Positions 15,838-23,567 of a DNA stretch of 64,000 nucleotides are shown piece after piece (within the stretch, counting starts at the first letter, position 1; the number at the start of each line of letters is the position of its first letter). Both the position numbers and the translations under genes were made by a program. The notes under the pieces are model-generated. The model saw only the letters and a program-made list of their open reading frames with translations, ran no database searches and had not been told where the DNA came from. The DNA is from Pseudobdellovibrionaceae bacterium (lineage in GTDB: Bacteria; Bdellovibrionota; Bdellovibrionia; Bdellovibrionales; UBA1609): positions 1-64,000 of the forward strand of contig CANEZP010000010.1 in assembly GCA_947444305.1 (NCBI GenBank), in the 5' to 3' direction.

Positions 15838-17719
15838 TCAAACCTCCTAAGGGGCTTTCATTAAATTCAGTTTCTAAATTCAAATCCATGGGTAAGCGCA
15901 CGGTAAAGGTCGAGCCTTTATCGACGACGCTTTCGACCTCGATGCGGCCGTTGTGTAACTCGACGAAGTATTTCGCGAGGTACAAACCTAAACCGTTACC
16001 GGCCGTCGAGATTCGCGTGTTGCGCGCACGGTAGAAGCGGTCGAACACGTGTGCGATATCTTCTTGGGGAATGCCGCGCCCCTGATCGGCGACTTGGATC
16101 ACGACTTCGTTATTAAGCTCTTCGGTGGTAACCAAAATCTTCGTGTTCTCGGGACTGTATTTGATCGCGTTCTCAATCGTGTTCGTTAAAACGGTACGTA
16201 ATAGATCTTCATCAACCTTGATCGAAAACAAAGGTTCAAGTTCGGTCACGATCTCAATGCCGTGACGTTTGGCCATGTATTCAACCTTACGAACAACGTT
16301 ACGGATAATTTGGTTGATGTCGCGTGACCGCAATTGCAACTTCATCTCTTTGCTTTCGATACGCGATAAGGAAAGGATCGACCCGATGAACTCGGTCAGT
16401 TCTTCCGAAGACTCCGCGATGGTGTCCAAAGCTTTGCGCTGCGTTTCGCTCAATTCGGTTTGGTCTTTGCCGATCACTTCGGTCATGCCTTGGATCCGCG
16501 CCAACGGCGTTTTTAAATCGTGGGACATCATGCGCATGAAATTCGATTTCAATTCTTCAACCTGGGTTAGCAGGCGATTCTTTTGGTAGTACTCCCACGA
16601 ACGGCGGTTCTCGATGATCAAGCGGTAAGGAATGACGAAGTAGTAACAGATAAAAACCGCGACGAGCGGGTGCGCCACCGGGATCACTAAACTCAAAGCC
16701 GCGAAGATCACGACCGAAGCCAGTAAGAAGACCGTGACCGAAAGTCCGAGCACGAGCAGACCCTTGCCCGGGCGGACCGACAGCACGATGAAAATCGTGA
16801 GTAGCGAGATCGCGAACGTGAGCAAGAATTTGAGCCATTCGGGTGCGAAACGCGGCGCTTGGTTTAGGATGAGGGTGTCTAATATGTTCGCGTACATTTC
16901 GAGATTGCTCAGCGCGAGCAATCCTTTATCAAGCGGCGTCGTGAGGTAATCCGACGCGGCCTCCATTGTGTCTTTGCCGATCAAAATAACTTTGCCGCGC
17001 AAAAATTCGGGATCGACCTTGCCTTCGAGAACGTCGATGAATTTCAACGTCGGGTAGGCACCCTTCGCGCGGTAACGGATCAACAATTGATTCGTGTCGA
17101 GAACTTTGAACTGCCCTTTGTATTGGAGCGGATCGCTGATTTGATTGTAGCGCTCGGCCAAGCGGGGCAACATGCCGGCCTGGTTTTCGAACGTCAGAAT
17201 CAAACGCCGGGTGACGCCGTCTTTCGCGAACAATCTTTGATCGACCGTCTTCGGCGCCCACAAAACGGGGACTCGCTCGAAAGGCGCGGCGAGCGAATCC
17301 ATTTTCGAGAAACCGGTTTTAGGAATATCGTTCTCACCGAACACGAACGGAATTTGCGCCGTGACGTCGGCCAGAAAGGAAAGGTCATCGTACGATCCCT
17401 GAATCTGGAAGGGATTGATGAAGGTCACGATCTGCGCCGGATTACCCTGACCGACCTTTTGTAAAACCACGGCCCAATCGAGCGCTTCGGGCTCGCGCTT
17501 CAGTTTTTTTAGCGTGTCGTGTTCGATTGAAAGCAAAACGATATTGCCCGAAGGCCGCGGCCGGGGGCTCGCCTGCATGCGCAAGTCGTAGGCGTTGTAT
17601 TCAAGAACATCGAGTTTGAAGGGGGAGAGCAAAACGGTAATCAACAACGCGAAGAGAATCTTCAGGCTGAGATGAACCCATTTATTTTTAAGCCAGCTTT
17701 CCAGCCAGTGGACAGCCAT
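15830..17719 (-). CDS. CHASE2-domain sensor histidine kinase
   Basis: 629 aa. One membrane segment near residue 20 is followed by an extracytoplasmic CHASE2-type sensor (about 40-290, with GNIVLLSIEHDTL and FLRGKVILIGKD, typical of the family). A cluster of three membrane segments lies at about 300-375. The HisKA domain has H400 in MMSHDLKTPLARI. The HATPase domain has NTIENAIKYS, DQGRGIP and GNGLGLYLAKY. The kinase should phosphorylate the overlapping sigma-54 activator. The signal is not predictable. Confidence 0.93.
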   Translation of the reverse strand: MAVHWLESWLKNKWVHLSLKILFALLITVLLSPFKLDVLEYNAYDLRMQASPRPRPSGNIVLLSIEHDTLKKLKREPEALDWAVVLQKVGQGNPAQIVTFINPFQIQGSYDDLSFLADVTAQIPFVFGENDIPKTGFSKMDSLAAPFERVPVLWAPKTVDQRLFAKDGVTRRLILTFENQAGMLPRLAERYNQISDPLQYKGQFKVLDTNQLLIRYRAKGAYPTLKFIDVLEGKVDPEFLRGKVILIGKDTMEAASDYLTTPLDKGLLALSNLEMYANILDTLILNQAPRFAPEWLKFLLTFAISLLTIFIVLSVRPGKGLLVLGLSVTVFLLASVVIFAALSLVIPVAHPLVAVFICYYFVIPYRLIIENRRSWEYYQKNRLLTQVEELKSNFMRMMSHDLKTPLARIQGMTEVIGKDQTELSETQRKALDTIAESSEELTEFIGSILSLSRIESKEMKLQLRSRDINQIIRNVVRKVEYMAKRHGIEIVTELEPLFSIKVDEDLLRTVLTNTIENAIKYSPENTKILVTTEELNNEVVIQVADQGRGIPQEDIAHVFDRFYRARNTRISTAGNGLGLYLAKYFVELHNGRIEVESVVDKGSTFTVRLPMDLNLETEFNESPLGGLNV

Positions 17720-17822
17720 CGTCCTTGCTCCTGATCACCGTTCGCTTCCGTGCGCCGGTTCGTCTGGATGTCCCTATAGCAAAAGGATAGCCAGCGCGGC
17801 CGAAGCTCATCTCGACGGTACA

Positions 17823-17837
17823 GTGTCAGAATGACAC
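17823..17837. promoter_or_regulatory. Perfect inverted repeat upstream of the CHASE2 kinase gene
   Basis: GTGTCA-GAA-TGACAC lies about 105 bp upstream of the kinase start. Its size and symmetry suit a dimeric regulator. The binding protein is unknown. Confidence 0.4.
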
Positions 17838-17913
17838 CACGAAGCCAAGAGCCCTCGCGAGCTCTAACGATTTTTCAGGGATGTCAGGAAAGTAGACGGA
17901 GCATTCAGGGGTC

Positions 17914-17938
17914 AACCGCGCGCCGGTCGCGCGCGGTT
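17914..17938 (-). terminator. Hairpin 3' of the 345-aa lipoprotein gene
   Basis: AACCGCGCGC-CGGTC-GCGCGCGGTT is a perfect 10-bp stem just downstream of the stop on the minus strand. There is no T tract, so termination is possible but not classical. Confidence 0.5.
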
Positions 17939-17945
17939 CACGCGG

Positions 17946-18983
17946 CTATTTGCCGTCGTCGTCGGGCGGATTCGCCGTGGGGGCGCCGGTTGCCGGGGCC
18001 GCGGACACTTCGGCCGAAGCCGTTTGCTGACCTGCCGAAGCTTCGGGAGCGGGCGCGCCTTCCGAACGTGACGGTGCAGCCGTGGAGGAAGCGCTTACAC
18101 CGGTGGCTTTGGCGAAGTCGTAATCAAGGATGATGTAGCGGAAGAAAACGTCGGCCTCGGCGATCTCGATAGTCACGCGAATTTTCGTATCGCTAATCTT
18201 GCGCAGGCGAAGGTCGATCTTTTTGGGGCTGTTCTTCGCGCTGTAGGTATGACCAATTTTTGGGTCGGCCACGCCGTCCTGACGGAGTAAATCGATAACC
18301 GAAGCCTTGGTCGTCGAACGCGCTAAGTTTTTAGCGTCAATCCCGCTTAAGACATTTTCGAATTCAACCTTGAAGTCGCCGCCCTTATTCATTTTCGTGA
18401 CGGCTTTCGTCGTGATCAAAATAAGCTGATTTTCTTGTGATCGCTCGAAGTAGTAGGGACGCGCGTTGATTTCAAATTGCATCGGAACTTCGATCTGCCG
18501 TCCGCTCGCATCCGGGCTATTTGCAGAGCCTCCGAGGCCTTCGCTGGTCACATCGGAGAACATCGGAAAATTAGCTTTGTCTAAAACCGGAGTGCCCGTA
18601 AAGTTGCCGCGCATTTGACTAGCACCCAAATATTTAACGGACGTGGTGAAACGAGTAAGTTTATATTTACCTTCTTCAAGCGCGCCTTTGTTGATGCTTT
18701 CGCCTTCAGCGAACATCTGCGTGGTCATGCCATCAAAACGGTTTTCCTTTTCGCCCAGAACGCGGGCGGCTTCGGCATTTTTGCGATCGGTTTCGGGATT
18801 GCCCGTGATCACAGGTTTCCCCGTTTTCGGATCGATATTACCTTTTTGCGCATTGGCCTTCGCGTTTTTGTTTACGGGTTGGCGCTTTTTGGTTTTGCCG
18901 TCACCGCAGCCGATCGTCATGGTCATAGTGACCGCAACCAAAGCGCTCGCACGAATCACACGTTTATAGATGCTCAATCCCAT
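17946..18983 (-). CDS. Predicted lipoprotein, family not recognised
   Basis: 345 aa, preceded by GGGAGGAACCC. The signal peptide ends TMTIGC, a lipobox-like site. Residues 30-60 are Lys/Asn/Gly-rich, then a domain of about 230 aa predicted to be beta-rich (FEINARPYYFERSQENQLILITTK). The last 50 residues are an Ala/Ser/Pro-rich tail ending PPDDDGK. No cysteine is seen beyond the lipobox. Likely an outer-membrane-anchored surface or periplasmic protein; function unknown. Confidence 0.75.
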   Translation of the reverse strand: MGLSIYKRVIRASALVAVTMTMTIGCGDGKTKKRQPVNKNAKANAQKGNIDPKTGKPVITGNPETDRKNAEAARVLGEKENRFDGMTTQMFAEGESINKGALEEGKYKLTRFTTSVKYLGASQMRGNFTGTPVLDKANFPMFSDVTSEGLGGSANSPDASGRQIEVPMQFEINARPYYFERSQENQLILITTKAVTKMNKGGDFKVEFENVLSGIDAKNLARSTTKASVIDLLRQDGVADPKIGHTYSAKNSPKKIDLRLRKISDTKIRVTIEIAEADVFFRYIILDYDFAKATGVSASSTAAPSRSEGAPAPEASAGQQTASAEVSAAPATGAPTANPPDDDGK

Positions 18984-19137
18984 GGGTTCCTCCCGTTTGA
19001 CACACGAATACAGAAGGTAAAATTTTCACGATCCGTGCCCGGGTGGTTAGGGCCTATATTCGAGCTGGCGGGTTCCCGGGGCCGAAAATCGGCCTCGGCG
19101 CCGAGGAAGGGCGCCGATTTAGGGGGGGTGGATCTCC

Positions 19138-20058
19138 TTATATGAGACCAACGGAGCGCAGGTGTTTGCTCAGCGTCTCGTTCTCCTTTTCGACGTCGAA
19201 GCGATCGTGATCCAAGAGTTCGGCCATCGCTTCAACGGTCGCTTTCAGGAGCTTATCTAATATTAATTTACGGGCCTCAAGGGTCGACGCTTGCAGCGCG
19301 GGCGCTCGCTTAGACACCAAGTTTTTTGTCGGCTGGAGCTGATAATAGCGGATTACGTTGTGGCGATCCCCGTCGTACCATTGACCGTAGAGTTCTCGCG
19401 TGTGATCCGGGATTTCGTAGTCGCAACGGCGCACTTGCATTTCGGCCGCGATGTTCGCGAGTCTGGGCTCGGCGGCCTCGCCGATCGCGTTCCAATCACG
19501 ATGAAAAATCCCGGCGAAAAGATCGGCGAAAAATTCCTGGAACTGCGGGTTGAGCTGGGCCAGTCTCTGCGCGCGGGCCGAAGCGTTTCCGTTTTGCGAA
19601 GAAAACTCCGCCAATAACTCCGGAAACCGGGCCTGTATGGCTTGCGTGAGAACGAGGTGACCTACCTCGTGGGCGGCGCGCACGAACGGATGAACCCAGC
19701 TTTGGCGCGCGCTTAATTTGACCGGCAGGGAAGTGAAGACGATGAAGTTTTCGAAATCGACCTCGTCGCGCAAATCATCGGCGAGCGGGTTTCTTACCGT
19801 GAACTTCACGCCACGAAGCTTTTCCGGCCCTACCAACTCGCGCATCTGGCGCGCGAACCGCTCGTAATGCCGCTGGGTTAAACGTGCGGCCGCGGGTTTC
19901 AAGATGCTTGCGTCTAAATGATCGGCGTGTCCGGGGCCCGAAGAGCTGAGCAAGCGCGTGCACGATTCGTTCGCCTGACCTTCGGCGCTTTCGCGCGCCA
20001 AGGCCGGCAGGGAAAATAGCAAGCAAAGTGACAAGAGAAGAGAGTTAGCGGCAGACAC
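19138..20058 (-). CDS. Secreted HExxH protein, putative zinc metallopeptidase
   Basis: The ORF-track start is a TTG with no ribosome site. The GTG at 20058 follows GGAG and begins a signal peptide (SAANSLLLSLCLLFSLPALA), giving 306 aa. The central AAHEVGHLVL carries HExxH, and about 60 residues later FQEFFADLFAG offers a glutamate in the place of the third ligand of gluzincin peptidases. The layout matches the HExxH lipoprotein at 35226. Substrate unknown; in a predator, periplasmic proteases may act on self or prey. Zinc binding is inferred from motifs only. Confidence 0.7.
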   Translation of the reverse strand: MSAANSLLLSLCLLFSLPALARESAEGQANESCTRLLSSSGPGHADHLDASILKPAAARLTQRHYERFARQMRELVGPEKLRGVKFTVRNPLADDLRDEVDFENFIVFTSLPVKLSARQSWVHPFVRAAHEVGHLVLTQAIQARFPELLAEFSSQNGNASARAQRLAQLNPQFQEFFADLFAGIFHRDWNAIGEAAEPRLANIAAEMQVRRCDYEIPDHTRELYGQWYDGDRHNVIRYYQLQPTKNLVSKRAPALQASTLEARKLILDKLLKATVEAMAELLDHDRFDVEKENETLSKHLRSVGLI

Positions 20059-20171
20059 GTTCAATTCACTCCGGGGTTGTGGACCGGAGTTTTGCAAATA
20101 ACGGGCGCAGGCGAATTAGCGTAGGATGATTTGCGGAGAGCACGGGCGACGTAAAACGTCAGGCGCTTCCG

Positions 20172-22391
20172 TTACTCCGCAAAAATAAGCTCGACCGTTT
20201 CGGGTAAGAGATCTTTGAGCGCGGGAAATTTTTCGACCAGTTCATCACGCGGAAAAGTGCGCACCTCGGTGCCTTTGGGCCACAAGAACGGATTAGTTTG
20301 GAAATCCTGTTGCTCGGACTTAACGATCTCGGTCCAAACGGGGAGGGCCGCGCTCGCACCCGTTAAACCCATCGGTGTGTTGTCGTCGTAGCCGACCCAC
20401 ACGACCGTTAGCAAACGCGAACTGAAGCCCGCCATCCAAGCATCTTTCGTGTCGTTCGTCGTCCCCGTTTTGCCGGCGTAGTCTCCGGTCAAGCCCCAGG
20501 CCCGTGATGCGCGCGCGGTGCCGGTGTCAATGGATTGCCTCATCATGCCGACGAGAACGGCGGTGGGTACGGGTGGCATTTCGGCACGGTTCGAGGGCAC
20601 GCGTTCGAAAAGAACTTCCCCCGTGTGGCCTTCAACACGCGTGACCGTGTGGATGAGATCGCCCACGCCCATGCGGCCGAGCGTGGTGTAACCTTGCGCG
20701 ACTTCCCAAAGCGAAAGTTCGAACGCGCCGAGGGTTAGGCTCGGCAACATCGGAACGGTGGTGTTGATGCCGGAGTTTTTAATCGCGTCGCCGACGGCGC
20801 TGAGCCCCGCTTCTTGTCCCACTTTGGCGGCGGGAATGTTCATCGACTGCGCGAGCGCGTAGAAGTACGGAACGGGCCCGTGCGTTTTACCGTCGTAGTT
20901 TTTTGGCTTCCAATTTTGTTTATGAACTTTCCATTCGAAGGGTTCGTCGACGATCGTGGTTAGCGGATCGTGACCTTTGTCTTGCAGCGCGGGCCAGTAA
21001 ACAAAAGGCTTTACGATCGAGCCGACTTGCCGGCGGCTGGCGAAGGCGCGGTTGTACTGCGTGGCGCGGAAATCCCTGCCGCCCGTGAGCGCCAGCACCT
21101 GCGCGCTCGCGAGATCAACCGTCATCGCCGCGACCTGTAGCGGCTGCTTCGAAGGTTTCTTCACTTTCTTTTCGACGGCGTCGATGACCTTTGTGATCGC
21201 GGTCACCATGTGCGTTTGCACTTCGGGGTCGAGGGTCGTGTAAATGCGCGCGCCGTTGGGCACGTCGAACTCCCACGCTTGGAATTCGCGAAGCGCACTG
21301 AACACGAAATACGGAGCATTGGCTTTGCGGTCGGCACGCGGCGGTTTAGGCAACGGGGATGCGGCGGCGGTTTTCATCTCGGCTTCGTTGATCATGTTGT
21401 CGGCAACCATGCGGTTCAGCACGAGCTGCCGGCGTTCTTTCGCGGGGCGCGGGTCTTTAGTGAACGGCGAATACTTTCCGGGGTTGTTGATGATCGCGCC
21501 GATCATCGCGCACTCTTGCAGGTTTAGTTGCGCAATGGGTTTATCAAAATAGTAATCGGCCGCGCTGCCGAAGCCGCGCACTTGGTACGGACCGTTTTGT
21601 CCCATGTAAATCACGTTTAGGTACATCTCGAAGATTTGGTCTTTGCCGAGTTGCGATTCGAGCATGACGGCCAAGATTTGCTCTTGCAACTTGCGGCGAA
21701 TGGTTTTTTTCGGATTTAGGAAAAAGTTTTTGACCAGTTGCTGCGTGATCGTGCTGCCGCCCTCGGCAAAACGCCTGGCGCGCAGATTACGAATCACCGC
21801 GCGCATCGTGCCCGTGGCACTTACGCCCCGGTGCTCAAGAAAATCACGATCCTCGATCGCGGTCACGGCTTGCAGACAGTAAAGGGGGATCTCGCTCAGC
21901 GGGGTATTGAATTGCAGAATAGGCTGGGCGTCGTAAAATTGCGTGATGAGATGCGGGTATAAAGACTGAAACGCGACTTCAACCCAAGGGTCGCCGCGCC
22001 ACACTTCCTGAATCCAACCGCCTTCGCCCCAGCCGACGATCAACTTATCCCGTTTGAGGTAGAGACAATTCGTCGAAGTGTCTTTGAAGGCCACGCCGGT
22101 TTGGCGCTGGCAATTCTCGGCGTCACTGAATTCGTAATCGCGGCCGCTTTGCAAGCCACGCTTTTCGAATTCTTCGAGTAACGCCTGCTGCGGCATTTTT
22201 CGCCCCGCCGAAAGGGGGAAGCCTTGTGAATAAAGTTCGAGCGGGGGAAGAACCCAGCCTTTTTCCAAGCGTTGGTCGATCAAGCCCTGCAGAGAAAACG
22301 CGGTGGTGATCAGAACGGCAACGAGGATCAGCAACAGCGCCGTTAGGCCGAGCAAAATTTTTTTGGTGCGGGTCATGTTCGCAATGGTCAT
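20172..22391 (-). CDS. Class A penicillin-binding protein (PBP1-type)
   Basis: A bifunctional peptidoglycan glycosyltransferase/transpeptidase anchored by one N-terminal membrane helix (KILLGLTALLLILVAVLITTA). The glycosyltransferase domain has AIEDRDFLEHRGV, GGSTITQQLVKN and EMYLNVIYMG. The transpeptidase has SxxK in GSIVKPF (about S458), SxN in AQSMNIP and KTGT in AGKTGTTND. Overall it resembles PBP1b more than PBP1a. The start is uncertain among ATGs at 22412, 22391 and 22376; 22391 is used here. It is divergent from the DUF507 genes with only about 50 bp between starts. Confidence 0.93.
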   Translation of the reverse strand: MTIANMTRTKKILLGLTALLLILVAVLITTAFSLQGLIDQRLEKGWVLPPLELYSQGFPLSAGRKMPQQALLEEFEKRGLQSGRDYEFSDAENCQRQTGVAFKDTSTNCLYLKRDKLIVGWGEGGWIQEVWRGDPWVEVAFQSLYPHLITQFYDAQPILQFNTPLSEIPLYCLQAVTAIEDRDFLEHRGVSATGTMRAVIRNLRARRFAEGGSTITQQLVKNFFLNPKKTIRRKLQEQILAVMLESQLGKDQIFEMYLNVIYMGQNGPYQVRGFGSAADYYFDKPIAQLNLQECAMIGAIINNPGKYSPFTKDPRPAKERRQLVLNRMVADNMINEAEMKTAAASPLPKPPRADRKANAPYFVFSALREFQAWEFDVPNGARIYTTLDPEVQTHMVTAITKVIDAVEKKVKKPSKQPLQVAAMTVDLASAQVLALTGGRDFRATQYNRAFASRRQVGSIVKPFVYWPALQDKGHDPLTTIVDEPFEWKVHKQNWKPKNYDGKTHGPVPYFYALAQSMNIPAAKVGQEAGLSAVGDAIKNSGINTTVPMLPSLTLGAFELSLWEVAQGYTTLGRMGVGDLIHTVTRVEGHTGEVLFERVPSNRAEMPPVPTAVLVGMMRQSIDTGTARASRAWGLTGDYAGKTGTTNDTKDAWMAGFSSRLLTVVWVGYDDNTPMGLTGASAALPVWTEIVKSEQQDFQTNPFLWPKGTEVRTFPRDELVEKFPALKDLLPETVELIFAE

Positions 22392-22441
22392 GAGGCTCTC
22401 ATCCCTTGACATTAGGGGCGCCGCTGACTTTAGTCAAAGGC

Positions 22442-22723
22442 ATGAAAATCTCTGAAAAACAAATGAAGCGTATGGCCTCCGCCATCATGAACGGGCTCAA
22501 GTCACAGCACTCGATCGAAGTCTTCAAAGAAAAAGAGGAAGTCGTTCTCGCGCGCGCCGAGGCGCTGATCCGCGCCGACTTCGCCCGCGAATCCGCCCTC
22601 GATCAAGAAGTGCATAAAATGATGGATGATCTTGAACGGCAAAGCGCCGGCGCTTTTGAACGTTACAAAATGTTCCCGATGCTGAAGAAGCGTTTGGCGA
22701 AAGAAAAGGGGATTGTTCTATGA
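22442..22723 (+). CDS. DUF507 family protein, first copy
   Basis: 93 aa, charged and helical, with no membrane segment or signal peptide. MKISEKQMKRMASAIMNGLKSQ matches the beginning of DUF507 proteins, as does the second copy downstream. The ATG at 22442 is used because the longer ORF start overlaps the divergent PBP gene. The stop overlaps the next start as ATGA. Function of the family is unknown; pairing and coupling suggest a heterodimer. Confidence 0.75.
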   Translation: MKISEKQMKRMASAIMNGLKSQHSIEVFKEKEEVVLARAEALIRADFARESALDQEVHKMMDDLERQSAGAFERYKMFPMLKKRLAKEKGIVL

Positions 22724-22995
22724 TTCTCAGCGAAGACCGGGTCTCGCACCTCGCCCGCTTGGTGGTCGACGGTATCTGGAACGATGATCTCGTTGACTAC
22801 ACCGACGACGACGCCGCATTGCGCGCCGCTAAAAAGGGTTTGAATGAGTTCGTGAAGATCGTCGAAGAGGTTGATAAGAGTGTCTCCGAAAAGGTCGCCT
22901 CATTAAAGCGCGGCGTTCCCGAAGGTAGTCCCGAATGGGACATCATGTACGGCAAATACTTTGAAGAGGAGATGAAGAGACGTGGCACAGACTAA
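22720..22995 (+). CDS. DUF507 family protein, second copy
   Basis: 91 aa. MILSEDRVSHLARLVVDGIW is the characteristic DUF507 start, and the C-terminus (SPEWDIMYGKYFEEEMKRRG) is also typical. It overlaps the first copy by 4 bp and the GroES gene by 14 bp, so all three products should be made in a fixed ratio. Known members are found in Deltaproteobacteria-type and Aquificae-type genomes; no biochemical function is established to my knowledge. Confidence 0.8.
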   Translation: MILSEDRVSHLARLVVDGIWNDDLVDYTDDDAALRAAKKGLNEFVKIVEEVDKSVSEKVASLKRGVPEGSPEWDIMYGKYFEEEMKRRGTD

Positions 22996-23515
22996 AAAGA
23001 AAAAAACGGTAGCGAAGAACAAACCCAGCGCGAAGGCAAAGACGCCCGCGAAAGCTCCGGCAAAAAAAGCGGCACCGAAAGTCGCCGCGAAAGCGGTAAA
23101 GAAGCCCGTAAAAAAAGCGATGAATAAGGCCGTCGCGCTCGTTAAAAAAATGGCGAAGAAAGCCACCGCCGCCGTGACGTCTTCGGCCTCGCCGGTGAAG
23201 AAAGCTTCCTCCGCGCCGCTGATCCCGAGTTCTTTTCAGCCGCTCGATGATCGCTTGATCATTTCCGTCGAGCCCGCGGCCGAAAAAACCGCCGGTGGAC
23301 TTTTCATCCCCGACACCGCGAGTGAACGTCCGTCACGCGGCACCGTGCTCGCGAAGGGACCCGGCAAGCGCAATAAAAAAGGCATGATCCGGCCGCTCGA
23401 CGTCGCCGTGGGCGACACCGTTCTGTTTCCGCAGTTTGCGGGGCAAAAAATTGAGATCGGCGCTAACGAATTTTTAATCCTCCGCGAAGACGAAATCCTC
23501 GGGATCACTACTTGA
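22982..23515 (+). CDS. groES: GroES co-chaperonin with a histone-H1-like N-terminal tail
   Basis: 177 aa from a GTG start. Residues 1-80 are Lys/Ala/Pro repeats (KTPAKAPAKKAAPK, KKPVKKAMNK), like the tails of histone H1 and bacterial H1-like proteins. Residues 83-177 form a complete GroES: FQPLDDRLIISVEP, mobile loop EKTAGGLFIPDTAS, then ERPSRGTVLAKGPG and the roof and C-terminal strands FLILREDEILGI. Ordinary GroES is about 95 aa, so the tail is additional. No groEL is adjacent. The tail could bind nucleic acid or polyanions. The GroES part is clear; a working role with GroEL is an inference. Confidence 0.9.
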   Translation: MAQTKKKKTVAKNKPSAKAKTPAKAPAKKAAPKVAAKAVKKPVKKAMNKAVALVKKMAKKATAAVTSSASPVKKASSAPLIPSSFQPLDDRLIISVEPAAEKTAGGLFIPDTASERPSRGTVLAKGPGKRNKKGMIRPLDVAVGDTVLFPQFAGQKIEIGANEFLILREDEILGITT

Positions 23516-23567
23516 CTGTAAGAGGCCCGGTGCTAGGCTAGACGCCAATCTTACGGGAACGGGTGTG

